Assembly (NCBI GenBank): GCA_034008185.1
Contig: CM067082.1
Location: forward strand, 12,012,984-12,076,983
DNA from: Gorsachius magnificus
Lineage: Eukaryota > Chordata > Aves > Pelecaniformes > Ardeidae
Reading direction: 5' to 3'
Length of the DNA stretch: 64,000 bases
Part shown: piece after piece, positions 36,560 through 49,329 of the stretch
How the letters are laid out: each line of letters starts with the position of its first letter
Position numbering within the stretch: position 1 is the first letter of the stretch
Notes under the pieces: generated by a model
Seen by the model: the letters and a program-made list of their open reading frames with translations, nothing else
Told to the model about the DNA's origin: nothing
Databases searched by the model: none
Position numbers and translations under genes: made by a program

Positions 36560-36760
36560 CTAATGCAGTGATTTTTTTTCAGCTGCTACTGCTGTTATTA
36601 AGGAGAAGATGAATTTAGAAATACTGCTATAAATAGAAGGCCATGCTCATGACCACGTGTTGTGAGTCATCGCTGTTAATTATTCAGATCTTTTCAAAGG
36701 TACCTGGGGATTTGCAAAAGTGAACGGTTGTAGAATTAGAGTTAGTTATTCAGCATCATT
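36560..36760. promoter_or_regulatory. candidate enhancer: MEF2, E-box and AP-1 motifs in 43 bp
   Basis: An exact MEF2 consensus CTATAAATAG lies at 36627-36636, the palindromic E-box CACGTG at 36654-36659 and the AP-1 site TGAGTCA at 36663-36669, followed by TTAATTATT. The surrounding DNA is A+T-rich, free of recognised repeats and without open frames. Clusters like this are typical of conserved vertebrate enhancers, but conservation cannot be judged from one sequence. Confidence 0.3.
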
Positions 36761-39545
36761 ACTAACATATATGTATGGATATGGATATGTACCTGTTTGA
36801 TTTTCTCCTGTTTGGGGTTTCTCTGTGTAGAGGAGGAACTGTATCACATGTAAGAAGTGGCTAGTCACACGATACAGTGAATAATGAACCATGTGTGCAA
36901 ACCAGCTGACAAATCCCCCATGCTAAGCTTTATTGTATGCAAACTATTTGTCAGGTGCCTGTGACTAAGAGATTGATTTTTCTAGGAATCATGACCAGTT
37001 AGTGGACAGCTGACTAATCCAAAAAGTGAAGATAATTCTAATGTGCATTCTTAGAAATAAATTGCTTTCACAGCTTTATTAACTACCATGATCAAACAGG
37101 GGTGTGTTTTGCTTCTGTGCCCATATTAGTTGTTGGGTCTGCGGGTTTTTTTAAGAGCGGTAGCAACAACGTACTGATGGGAAGAGCAAGACTGGACAGG
37201 AGTAAGGGTCCACATTGAGGCTGGTTATATCAAACCAAGGATAGTCTCAGGAATCATTACTTTATTCGAAAAATAGACAATACAGGGAATATCCCCAGCC
37301 TGGAATGGAGTTGTCTGTGCTGTTAAATGATTTCAGTAGTTCCTGGCCTGATTCAGATCTGGGACAACTAAAACCTTCCCAAACCATTCCCAGGTGCAGC
37401 TCAGCAGTTAGCACCAGCCAGGGACCATTCCTGGCAGATCTTGTACAAGGAGCCATGCAATTTCAGAGACTTAGGGACCAAGACACCAGCAGCATGGATG
37501 TGAAATGTCCCACACCAGTTGTTCTCACTTCCCAACAATACAATATAATCAATGTGCTAAGTTTGATACAAACGCTGTGCCCAGGAAAGCTGCTCACTGT
37601 GCAGTAACTCCTCTGCTCCCCAGACAGGTGAGACACCACTTTCTTGCCATCCTCATTCCAGGCCTGTGGGACGGTCGTGGTGTCATCCACACCTTTATCT
37701 GTCCTTGCCTTCTTGCTCCCTGTGGGGAGTAAGCCAGCTCAGTCTCTTGCTAAGCAAACATTCAGCCCCACAGTTCAGCACCTGGAGACATTGCAAGGGG
37801 ACCCTGAACCAGTCCATCTTGCTCTCAGTAAAAGGTTTACTGGCTCTCACTTCCAAAATGTTACGTCTTCCAATGTATATCTCCTTGTTTCTTAAGGCTA
37901 ATATCCAGTATGTTTTTACACATCAGCCTGGGACCTACCAGCACCTTTTCTCAGTCCTAAAGTGCCACCACTGAATGCAGTGAATCACCAACTCATCTTC
38001 ACTCAGCTCATTAGCCCCAGCAAGCACAGACCACCTCTGCTTTGCTCGTTATTTCCCCTTGCTACCATCCCCACAACAAATGCCAGGCTTCTTCCTCCAG
38101 AGTACAGCCTAGCTGAGCTTTATCTCAGATGTGCCAATGTTAGTAATAAATGATAAAAATCACAAATAAGCAAAAGCAAAGCTGTATTGCCTGCTATCAA
38201 CTCTTGGTTTGGTATCTGATAAGCTGTGTGAACCATGTGCACAATGAATGGCACTGTCTGGCAGCACAAATTTTGTCTGAGATCACAGGACAGCCAGTGC
38301 TCTTGAACAAATGATTCAGTGAGGAATTTGCTGAAGTCCAAGACCAGTTGCACTAAAATCCTCAACTTCCTTAGTGTTTAAAAGAAACCCTCTTGCTTTC
38401 ACATTTGTAGGCAAACTGTTTACCATGTACCTCCAGAGGTAGGTGATGCTGCACATCAGTGGAGCTCAAGGTGAAGGATGGTGTGTAAATGCCAAATCTC
38501 TGACCCGCATCCTCCCTTCTCTCCTTCTCCAGGACAAGCAGAGAGGATGCAGAAGGAGAGGGGATCGTGCAGCTGTGGAGGTCTCCATGCATATGCAGAA
38601 GAAGGAAAATCAGCCCAGCCTGTCTCACTCCTTTGATCTCTCGCAATGTCTGGCCATGTTCTGAGAGCTTGGTTAAGAAAGGTCTGAGGTACTACGGGTG
38701 CAACAGAGCCTCTCCCTCACACCAGCTGCCCATGTCTTTAGCAGGACTGATTTGAATCCCTCACTGAGGGGGGTAAGAGAATGTAAGAGAGACCAGTGTG
38801 CTGCCCAGTACTTGCTTACCCTGATAAAACTTCAGAGAGCCTGGAAGCACACCTGCCTCCTCCTCCTGGTGCAGGCTGCAGAATGACTGTGGCATGACTG
38901 CCGGAGATGTTGGCAAGAACGGAGCCCCTACAAAGAGCCATTGTAACCCAGCCAACACAGATGCAATGTTTTGCTTCCTTACAGCTCACATTAGTCAACG
39001 AAATCCATCAACCGACTAATTTATGCCTTGCAATGGGTGAGGTAATAGCAAAGCAACGCGTCTTGTTTAATCTTCTTCTATGAGGCAGATGCCGGTGGGT
39101 TTAGTGCAATAATCTCCCGTATATACAAATATCAGGTGCCAGGTGTCCCACCCTCAGCAGGCTGGGGAGTGCTCTGGTGTGACACCCTTTCCTCATGCAG
39201 AGCCTCTGTGTTCAGAGCCATCATGAAGAGGAGCTGCTTGTCTTTGCCAAGGCAGCTCCCCAAAGGCTCAATACAAAGGAGCACCAATAAAAGCTGAACG
39301 CAGGAGTTTGTGCCCCTCTGTCTTTTTTTGTGAGCAGAGCAACTGACCTAAGAGCTGGTACTCATTTCCCTAGGTCTTTGAGGTCCATGCCATTGAGCAG
39401 GGTTTACTTCTGGGGCTAAATTCTCATCTTGCCACCCTGGAGCAAGTTTGGAAGGCCTCCATGAAGACTAAAGGGTCATACTTGACTTACATCCTTATTA
39501 AGAAGAACAGAATTTCTCTCCTGAGGACTTTATAACATACAGAAT
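36761..39545. other. single-copy DNA, nothing identified
   Basis: Several overlapping 60-102-codon frames occur between 37.3 and 39.0 kb on both strands. None has a recognisable domain or consistent splice borders. No repeat family recognised. Confidence 0.5.
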
Positions 39546-39595
39546 TTTTTATTTCCTTTCTTTTTTCTTTCTTTTACTTCTTTCTTCTTTTTTTG
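39546..39595. repeat. CT/T-rich pyrimidine tract
   Basis: This is a run of T and C with only two purines, a low-complexity tract. No acceptor-plus-exon structure follows on the plus strand. Confidence 0.75.
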
Positions 39596-40382
39596 GTAAC
39601 TCTAGGCATTTGGAAGCTTCTAGTAATTTTTTCATCAGAACAATTTAAAGGAACCAAATCAGTCTAAGTTGCTACAGATTGTTGCTATGAATTATCCCAA
39701 AGCCTTTGTGCCAGCATATTGATTGCTTTAAAGTCAAGTGAAAATAGATGCACAGCTTAGAAGAGCCATAAAAAACCCACTACAAGAGCAAAGAGATTAT
39801 TCATCCATACCATTTAAAAATGTAGCTTGTAGGTACATGGGTATGATTAGTGAATAAGAGTAAGTGCAGCTCTGACAGTTTCAAAATTGTGACACATAAA
39901 GGCAGCCAACCGTCTGCCAAGTCCTTAAATAAACGGATTGTCTAGAAGGAAGCTTTTCTGATTAGTAACAGAAGATTCAGGTAAGGACTTTTTTTTTTTT
40001 GGTGGGAAGGTATAAGGAGTTGATTTGTAGTCAGATTTTACAACACTAACCAAATCAAGGCATTGTTTCAAATATTTATTAGATTTGTTACTGTGGCTGT
40101 ATCCTTACTCTGCAGTGAGCTGGTTTATAATTTATGATTTATAATTGTATAGATTCTCAATGTGCTGCAGCCAGACTTTGTTCCTCTCTCTGCCTTTTGA
40201 CTCAATTGGTTGCTATCTCTTCCATGCTAGATTAGCACTTATTAGTTCTGATAGATGTTATCCTTTCAAGTTTTTGCTAGTTTGGCTTTGTATCTGGGTT
40301 AGGAGGAAAATGTTTATTGAACACAGAGCTGAGAGCAAGCCCTTCGATGCAGATTTCTAGCTCTCGTGGCCATCGCTGGTTG
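39596..40382. other. A+T-rich single-copy DNA
   Basis: No open frame of note. Homeodomain-type TAAT cores are frequent and the block could be a conserved non-coding element, with little direct support. Confidence 0.4.
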
Positions 40383-41015
40383 TTAGGCTTCTCTGGCCAC
40401 TGATGAAATCGGCACTGAGCAAGGGCCAGTCTGCAGTTGCTCTGAAGCAGTCGTTTCTAAACAGCCTCTACAACCCAGCCTTGCCAGCTGGTGAGTTACT
40501 TTTTGGGTAACGTCTGAAAGCTGTTCAGCAACCTTGGTGAAAGGAGGCCAGCCTTGGTGAATAAGTCTACTCTGCCTAGAAATGTCCTCCCAGTTAACGC
40601 CTGGCGTGCCTACAAACTGATGGGTGGCCCAAGATGAGGAGAAGAGGAAGGAAATCCTGTCACTACCTGCATGGTCCTTTCTGCTTGGGGATGCAAATAA
40701 ATGACTGGTCTCCTCTGCCTCCAACATCTTCTGAGTTTGGAGACACCCACCTGCAGATGTGGTAATCCAGAGTTGTCTCCCACCCTTGTTTCCCTCTCTT
40801 ATCAGCAGAGACATGGGGGCACCAAGGCTCGCCTCATCCCAACCCACTATTGAGGAGAAGCTGGGTGAGTCACTGTCTGGAGGTACCTGTGTCTGTGCGC
40901 TGACTCGAGAGGACACCCAGAATGCCAACTTAGACTGGATACCAGTTACTAGAGGGATAAAATCAGATGAGAGCCATCCTACCCCTGCAGTGCACTTAAC
41001 TGAGCATCCTAGCAA
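40383..41015 (-). other. 210-codon open frame of unknown status
   Basis: This is the longest frame outside the CR1 and LTR. It opens at 41015 and ends at 40383 on the minus strand. Its composition is rich in Ser, Gln, Gly and Cys, with no transmembrane segment, signal peptide, coiled coil or family motif I recognise. A 123-codon frame overlaps on the plus strand (40759-41130). A single frame of this length can arise by chance in a moderately GC-rich 64 kb window, and no splice or polyadenylation signals tie it to a transcript. Confidence 0.12.
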
Positions 41016-41224
41016 GAGCTGTAGCCAGGACCATCAGTTTCAGAGGGAAGGAGCAAGAGATTTGCCCAGAAGGAAGGCTCCTACCCACCAATATTTGGGG
41101 AAAAAAATGCACAACATGCATGAAGATTAGGTTGGAGCCCTTCTAAAGCAACTGTTTGCCATTAATACTGGATATTACAGTCCTCTGTACAATCTGTTTC
41201 TGAATTTCATGACACTCTTTAAAG

Positions 41225-41345
41225 TTTATATCTTATGGTAATGAGTTCCTCAGGCTAATTGTGCATTGTCTGAGAAAAAATCTCCTTGCACCATCTTTTC
41301 TGAATACATTTGTTATACCAATTAAAGGTCTTCACTTCCCACAAC
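41225..41345 (-). mobile_element. probable ancient CR1 fragment
   Basis: The plus strand reads 'aatgagttcctcaggctaat' then 'tgtgcattgtctgag' and 'aaatctccttgcacc', which matches the antisense block of old CR1 (gagttccacaggttaat, tgtg(t)tgtgtga, aagta-tttcctt). It is short and diverged. Confidence 0.45.
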
Positions 41346-43979
41346 ATTTTCTTTAATATTACTGCTAGCTTGAATTCTGCAAGCTGGAGACGGCTGTTGC
41401 ATAGATAGAAGAGTGGGCTAATCACAGGATGGGAAATAAGGAATTTATGAGTTCCTTAAGGCTCCTCTAATATCAATTGCCTGGGAAAGGCTCTTTATTA
41501 AGCATTCGTTTGCTTCTCTGTTTTGCTCAATTGGTACTAATTCTACGTGCACATACACATCATTTTGTGTCAGTGCTGAGCAAGGACAGGACCACTGGGC
41601 ACCGGTGGGCGCAGATAGCACTTTCCTCTGCAGCGCATTTACCAGCTGGAGATGCCAACGTAGGAAGTCTGCCCTCCAGGGGAGGAATCAAACCCCTATC
41701 ATTTGTTTGATCGGTGGGTTTGCTGTTAAACTGACCACACTGACACCTCCAAAGTGCTGGGAGATCCTTCGGGGAAAGGCCCAGGTCAGTGGCCAGTGAT
41801 TGCAGTGAGAACCAGTTCAGCTGGTTCGCTGCCACAGATTAAACAAACAGAGACTGGTATTTGTTTTCCTTCACATGAATGTGTTTAGTGGGGCTCAAAA
41901 TCAATCAGGAAAGGGATGTTTGGAGCTAAAATGCAGGATCTTTTTTTTTATTTGGTTGTGCTGGGGATTTTTGTGTTAGAAAAAGCCTTTTGGCTTTGAA
42001 ACCTGGCTGCCTCAGCTATATAGGTATACCAGGAGGGAATCTGTCAGAAAAAAACAGACATTTGGCAGGCAAAATTTTTAAAGTAAGACATGGCAATTAA
42101 TCTTGATTAGGTTTATTAGGGTTGCAAGAAGGGTAAGTATTTATTCTGTGTATTCTTCAGAGGAGTTTACTTGCTGTGTGTTCTGGTCTGGTTTTGTCTT
42201 CCTTCTCCCAGCTTTCTAAGCTTCAATTTATGTGACACCAGCCAATTACCTAACCGTGCCGCCTTAACCTTTCTTCGTGCTGATCCACTCAAGAGCAGAG
42301 ATAGTCACTCTGCGATAGATCATTGTGCCTCCAGAAGGGCTGTTGTAAACCAAATGATGCTGCATTGTGTGTTCCCTTCAGCATCTTCTGGCACCACTGA
42401 TAATGGGCTATCACTTTCCCCGGGCTGCTCGTATCTCTGCCATATTTAACACTTAGGCAGATAATCTTTGGGGCAGGGTCATACACCTAGAGTTGCCAAA
42501 GGCATGGATGGGTGGTTCTGCTTCATGCTGAGCAGTGGAAACTGAATGGCAACAGCCTCTGAATTTAGATTTAAAGCCCACGAGTGCTGAATAAGCTTGA
42601 GGCAGCCGTGGTGCTGCCCAGCTCACTAAAAGGCTCTCATTTATCTTCCAATTTGACTTTGGAAATCTGAAAACCCATCACCTGTAGGAAATAACAGACT
42701 GACCCCATTTTGGCTACGGTAGCCAAAGCAACACCTACAGTGGGTTTCTCACCAGGCTGCCTCCCAAAATTCAGGCTCTGCACTTGGACTGATTCAAAGA
42801 AATCTCTGTGCAAGGCCTTTGCCATTCCTGAAAGATAAGAACTGGGAAGGAGCCAGCAACTGAGTTTGCTCTGGGGCCTCCGGCTGACATTTCTTCACTG
42901 TTTGACCCAGAAAGGGAGTACAGGGTAAGCAAAAAGGCAGGTTTGCCTGTCAGTAGTGACTGGAGGAGGGTTTTTGGAGGAGCCTATGGGCTAGTTCCCT
43001 CCCCCCACATTCCTGTCCCTATTATGGTTTCAGCATTTCTGACAAATGGTTGGACACACTTGAGTGCACAGCCCTGCAGTGCAAAGGGGATGCTGCCCTC
43101 GTCATGACTCTTGTGTTTAGGTATTTCCACGAGGAGGAGGGGATGGGAGGGAAAAAAGACATAAGAACGTGTAAACTGCTTTTTGCTTTCTTTTTTTGCT
43201 TACTGAGTCTTTGTTGGAAAAGCTGTCAGCTGTGCGCCATGTAATGCCAAACAGCTTTGCAAATCCCCTTGTGTGGACAGCAAGGTCCTGCTCCAAACAC
43301 TGAGAAGATGCAACTGGAGCCTTACAATCAGCTTTCCTCAAAAAATTGATCAAGATTTGCTCAAAACTGTAATGCAGGCACCGTTGCTGCAGCGCAAGTT
43401 TTGGTTTTGGTCACACGTGTGAAACCTCATTAGGGCTGTATGGATGAAAATGAAGGCAGGGCTTGGCCAGAAAGGCTGATTTGCAAAACAGACCACTGCT
43501 AACTTCATGTGAGTGACTGGGGTGAACCCCTGGGTATTGCACCAAGACATTGCAATCCTTACACAGCCCCCCGTGTGTGCTCTGCACCCGCAAGTGATGT
43601 GTGAGGGGTGCACTTCACAAGCCTCTAAAACCATAGGCATCATGTGATGAAATTTGAGTACACCCTTGTGCCCCGCACTGACTGGAATAGAGAGGGGCCA
43701 TGTGCTACTGTTCTTGATTTTAGTTTTCTTGGTGAAGTGAAGTAACAAGTCAGGTGTCAAATGCAAACAAGGGTTATTTCCTTGTGCTTTTCCCCTTAGC
43801 AGCTGAGCACTGGGCTGATGCTTGAGTGACAGGACGGGCTCAGTTTGCCAGAGAACTAGTTGAAATCTGAAGGTATTCAGCTGAAACCAATAAAAAGACT
43901 GGGATCAAAATCTGGCCTCATGCCCAGCTGTGGAGTCCTTTCCGAACAGACGAAGGAAAAAATAACTGTGGATTGCAGA
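41346..43979. other. single-copy DNA, nothing identified
   Basis: The longest frame is 138 codons (43766-43350 minus) without recognisable content. A GGAGGAGG-rich patch lies at 43130-43150. No repeat family recognised. Confidence 0.5.
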
Positions 43980-44680
43980 CCATGTCTGCAGCAGAAAGGG
44001 GAATTTGCCAGTGAAGCAAACTTCTCACTTATAAAGCTTTTGAGCAACTTGCTCTCAGATATTTGCAGCGCCTTTAAATAAACACATAAACTGTAATGAG
44101 CTTATGTGTTAAATGAACAAGCGTGGAAATTAGGACACGAGATATTTGCATCATAGCCAGGAGATAATTATTGGTGATAGGCCAAGCTGAAGAATAGTAT
44201 CTATTGTTTCCAGCAATCTAGTTGTCATAAACCAACATGAACTTCCTGTACTCAAAACACTCACATCAGCAATGCCTACAGTGATATGTAGCAAAACTAT
44301 GAACGAATCAAGTCCACGGGGGGAAAAAATTCAATCCTAGACAAACTGTACAGGATTAAACTTAATCTGTGGCGTATCTGTATGCTTAAAAGGTCTCTGT
44401 ACTGTATATCTTTCTATCAGGCATTAAGTAAGTGCAAATATATGCTGGCGAAAGACACTGGATTTTCATTTCAGAATGACTAGGTTTTATGCATATTTAT
44501 ACACATGCAGAAATGTAGACATTAATTAATGACCTCCTTGGGTCAGGAGGCCTGCACTAGCTGGGGACCCCATTAGAGGGCATGACTATGAATAGTTCAA
44601 GGTTTAGTCTAACAGGGTTGGCTCGTAATGTGCGCTAGGTAATATAATTAGTCACCAGCAGAGGAATTCATCCTTACTTT
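43980..44680. promoter_or_regulatory. candidate conserved non-coding element with octamer and ER4 motifs
   Basis: This is an A+T-rich, frame-poor block with an exact POU octamer ATTTGCAT at 44144-44151. It also has an everted nuclear-receptor repeat TGACCT-N4-GGGTCA at 44530-44545, directly after ATTAATTAAT. TAAT/ATTA cores are frequent and no repeat family is visible. This is the usual look of a vertebrate developmental enhancer. It is inferred from motifs only. Confidence 0.3.
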
Positions 44681-46401
44681 GGCACCATGTGAGTTTCCTC
44701 AATGTGAAATGCAGCCACACAGATACAGATCTCTGAGACCGTTTTTTCTGTTTGATGAAACAATAATTAATGCTCCATAGGAACAAAAAAAAAGAAAAGC
44801 TGAAAAAGTAATGATGGCTAAGTGGCAAATGCCGTGGGTAGTTTTAGGTCAGTAAGCAGGGAGGACAAGCCTGCCGGATCTGCCTCATTTGTAAGCCTAA
44901 CCTCTTGACTGTCAAAAAATATGCTTTTCAGTTGGAAATTTCCTGGGGATGTAAGCAAAGGGAATAATGAAAACCAAATCATTGTTTATACTTTAAGTCA
45001 TATGGAAGTTGAGAGGGTGTCCAGGGGAAGAAAAAAAACATTATTTTATTTGTCTTACATTTCTCCCTGTGCGTCTGCTCTGGGCCAATTTCGGAGACAG
45101 AGGCATGGGCTGTGTGCGCCTGGGGCTCTGCTCTGCTCGCCCTTACGTTCCGTGACTCCTTACAAATAACAAACTGCTGCAAAAATGGTGCAAAATTGGT
45201 TTCAGAGACAGAGATCCTGAAGGCCAGGTCCCACTTACACCCAGTCACTCTGAACTTACTATTAAATCAACCAGAAATCAAGGCTCAATGTCTTAAACAG
45301 GTCTATGGACACCAGGGACCCCACTCCTCCTGACTTTCCTAAAACTCCTCATGAATTTGCCAGGACCTCAGTGCCAGTGAGAACGGAGCAAGGTGTTGAA
45401 TGTTTGCCTGAATGCTCTTTTTGTCCTCCCTGTCAGTCTGTGTCACACCAGCAGATGCTGGGAGCAAAAGGCCAGGCCCCATGTGGCCTCAGCTACAGTA
45501 GCTCCATGGCAGCAAGCAGTACAGTGCCAGGCTAAATCACTTCACAGATTGTATCATCAGGACTGGAGAGGATTATTATATGTGTAATTTTTTATCCTGC
45601 TGGCCAGAAAACCTCTCTGATTTTTCTTTATGTTAGTTTCCCCTTTCTTTTTACTCTTCCAAGGTCATCTTTTGATAGCAAACAAGTGGTCAGATAATGA
45701 TATGATAAGTGTGGCGGAAGAAAGAAAGAACAGAGATGCCATAATGCGGTTGTACACAGAGGCAGGATATTATTTTCCAGGACAATTGGTGTTTGCCATT
45801 TAACCCTGCTCATCCCCTCTGCCCACTCCCACCAAACACTGCTTCCTATTTACAGAGATCCTCTCCTCACAGGCTTTTCATGTCTCAGTGTTTTTAATGC
45901 ACTGTGTTCTGCAACGGCTCTGGAAAAAACACTATCACTCCCTTTCAATCCACTGGGAAGTGGACAGAGGTCCAGAGCCTCAGAGATACACAGGCAACTA
46001 CCTCTACCTTTGAAGTGCCATTGAAGAGCCACATCAAACATATCTATGCAGAGTAACAAGAAGAGTTTGGGACAAGTCTGGGAACAAATCCCAAGTCCTG
46101 TGATACCTTAACAAGTGCATGATTCATCCCGCTTGTCAGCTTCTCATTGAGGTAGCCCCTTCCCTGGCACCACCAAGGGTCAGCCCCTCAGGTTGTAATC
46201 GCAGCGGGGAAATAATTCATTAAAAAAGGGATGGCTGCCATGCATGCAAGGTAGCTGCACAAGCAGAGGAAGGAAGGAGGGAGCAGAAGGTTTTCCTCCC
46301 TGTCTACTTGCTCCCTGTTAAGGTTTGCAGGTTAAATCCCTTTAGGTCAGGTTGAACCTTTTAGAGCCTGACAGCTATTATGACTCTCTCCTTCTTTTCA
46401 G
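44681..46401. other. single-copy DNA, nothing identified
   Basis: Overlapping frames of 60-89 codons lie between 44.9 and 46.06 kb on both strands with no recognisable product. The last 30 bases form the pyrimidine tract of the candidate exon that follows. Confidence 0.5.
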
Positions 46402-46496
46402 ATATGAAGGTAGGAGAGTAGAGCGCACATATCCACCCAACACAAAGCTTCGGTGCTCTGAGCAGGCAGGTTTTGGTGACTGTTATTATGGGAAAG
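46402..46496 (+). other. candidate internal exon, 95 bp, unidentified
   Basis: A good acceptor (ctctctccttcttttcAG, AG at 46400-46401) precedes a frame open throughout: YEGRRVERTYPPNTKLRCSE and so on to CYYGK. It ends at AAAG|GTGTGTG (donor GT at 46497-46498), which lies in a GT-rich stretch and is therefore less convincing. Length 95 bp leaves phase change 2. The peptide has two Cys and mixed polar composition, but I do not recognise a family. It could be a real exon of a gene spanning this window, a cryptic exon of a non-coding RNA, or coincidence. Confidence 0.2.
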
Positions 46497-46531
46497 GTGT
46501 GTGGGTGTGTGTCTCTGTGTGCGAGTGTATG
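46497..46531. repeat. short imperfect GT repeat
   Basis: GTGTGTGGGTGTGTGT followed by further GTGTG and GAGTG units. It is a minor simple repeat that also provides the putative donor of the preceding candidate exon. Confidence 0.7.
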
Positions 46532-49329
46532 TAGGAGAGCGCAGCGCGGGAATATAATAAGGAAAACTAAATAAGCCGAGTTAGTCAGCTAGAATAGGCT
46601 GACTAGGACGGGGAGAGGGCAGACAGGGCCCCAGAATAGAGGGGTTGGGCTGGGGGTGCTGAGCTGGGACTGGGAACCATCTCTGCTCCCATGCTCAGGG
46701 ATAACTGGCTTAGTGCATTCTTGTAAATACACAGAACTGCATTCAAGCCCTCTAACCCCAGTTTCCCCTCCTAATTAAAACTACCTGTAACAGCCCTGGC
46801 TGTGGCAGTCTGTACAGATCAGAATAGATCAGACTATGCTTCTCATCTCCGTTTCAAAATGAATGTATCTAAACATGTCACAATCGGTCAAGTTGGTGGT
46901 TTACCATTTTTAACTTCCCAGTTTATATCTAGATGCTGATTTCTGCTCTTCGGTTATTCAACCCAGAAAGAGCACTGATAAGGTTTTCAAAGAGAAGGTC
47001 TTGGGAGAGCCTTGCCTTTAGACCATCAATATCTCATCTTGTGCACCATGCAAGTACTGTGCTTAGAAGGAAAGGTAGGAAATATAATCTATTCTTCCTC
47101 ATACCTCTGTGCCATAAGGAATCAAGTAGTGCAAGCCTGAATGCCAGGCCTTTTCACTGAAAACCATCTCTCGGAGACTTATCAAACTGGGCTGCTTCTC
47201 CAGCGCCTTAGGCAATTAATGCAACTTCTTTACATTCCTAAGGATCCCCCCCAGCAATCTCTGACACAGAGACACAAAACACACACATTCAAAGGGGTTT
47301 GCTCTCCTATCACTTGATGCATAAGGATGAGGCAGATGAAAAAAGACAAAGTGTTAAGAGATCATAGCAATGATGACAGAATCAATGGATATGCTGATGT
47401 CAGGGGACAGTACCTGGCGCAGCTGAATACAGCCAATATATCCTACTGCATTGCATTGGAGACATGGTAAAGATACCTGTACATGAAATAACATCATGTT
47501 ATATGTAAGGATATTTCATCCCTTTGTGGTGTAATAAAACCACAGAACTAGGTAAACCCTCCAAACGGCTTGTAGACAGCTTTGTTGATAAAAAAAATGG
47601 AATGGAAGTGCCTTGTAAATTATTGATATCACATATTGCATGTGAACTTCTGACATGGCTGTCTCCCTGCTGTCATTCACTGCATGTCATAATCCCTTTC
47701 TTTCCTGCCAGATTCCAATCTGTTCCACGTAACCCTTGCTATTCCTCCAGCAAGGGAATTCAGCAGCATCATAGGTTCTGTCCAAGAACTGAATTTTATA
47801 AATCATTCCTGCAGTTAACCTTCTGGCAAGCAATCACTTAGCATGTTTTACCCTCTCTCACATGGATTCTCAGGCCTTTGCGGGTCTCAGCCTCAGTAAC
47901 AGGATCCTGTCTTTGGATAAAGAAAAAGAAGCCACTGAAAAGTGGAGAAGCCAGACTTCCAAGAGTCTTCAGGTATGAACAAATTTTTCAGAAGAGCTCA
48001 ACTGTCTTTAAGCTCCTGTGTAGGGGTCAGATGTTCAAAAGTGCCCAATGCCTTAATAGCTCCCACTGTAATCCTTTTAGATAGAATTTAAAAGCCCATG
48101 TTTTGATTTATTTGGAGCCTCTGGACTCAGTAGTGAGAGTTGAGCTCTCTGAAAAATTCAGCCGTATTTTACAACAAAGTCTACTAAAGAATAAATGTTA
48201 CAGTCTGAAACTAAAAAAGAAAGAAATAAAAAGACCTAACATGGAAACTTCCCTCATTACCTTTTCTGTCTCATTTTGCTGGCAGCTGCACCAAAATGGT
48301 ACTACTAGGGAAAAACATTGACTGGCAGTTTTCTATCAACATTTGAGTAAGTGAAAAAAATAACTTGATAGCTTCCAGCTTAACGTATAGATAGTTATGT
48401 TGACTTCAAAATTTGATCTTAGGCAAAACTCAAGCATTGACCATTTGAAGCAGGAATCTTAAAGGCCACCATTGCTTGTTGCAACTGGGATTACCTTGCA
48501 CATTTAAAGGTATAAACCTTTTCTTTGCTTCCTAAGATGACATGTTTGGCTGCATGCTATTCTAAATAATTTGAAAAATGCTCAAGTGCTACTTATTGTC
48601 TTCTCACTGTTGTACAGCAGACTGAGCAAAAGTTAAGAGGGCCTGGACCAAAGAACAAAGTCCAAAGAGACACTAAACATCTGCTATCAGTTTGATAACT
48701 AAAAGTTCATATGGCACAAGTTTGATAACGAGGGTTATTGCTACCCCTCTTGCCTCAGGACGCTATGCCCCAAATTTATGATATTTATGAGTGTGAATAT
48801 AAGATTCTTAGTTTATACTTAAGGTAATATAAATTCATTTGGTACAGAATATTAATAATTTATCTTATCAATGTACCATTGTTTCACATCTACACATCTT
48901 AAAATCAGCAGATGACCTTGAAATGGGGTAGAGGACAACCTAATGTTTTAAATCCTCACACCAAGGATACAAGTGACTGCTTTGGACATCAGTCACTGAG
49001 AATCACCAAGGGTCCTTATAAAACAAGAAAGCTCTGTAGGTACAAAACAAAATGACAACTTGTATCATCACTGCAGAGAATCTGGAAACGGATGGAAATG
49101 GGAGAATTCCCTCACAATTCAGGGAAAATGGCTGAGGCAAGAAAAACTGGGTGCTGTAAATAGCAAAAAGTGTGAAACTCAGTTTTAAGTATTTTTGTGA
49201 GTAACATATCAGAGAAATAACTCAAGAGGAGTTCAACTTCGCCAAGGTTAGTGAAACCCTTTATGATCTGCTGGCTACCATCTAGCTGTATAATAAAAAA
49301 TTACTTGGGTGACCTGCTCATACGAGCAC
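46532..49329. other. single-copy DNA, nothing identified
   Basis: A 105-codon plus frame (47524-47841) and smaller ones have no recognisable products. The 48.1-48.9 kb part is A+T-rich with few frames. Confidence 0.5.
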
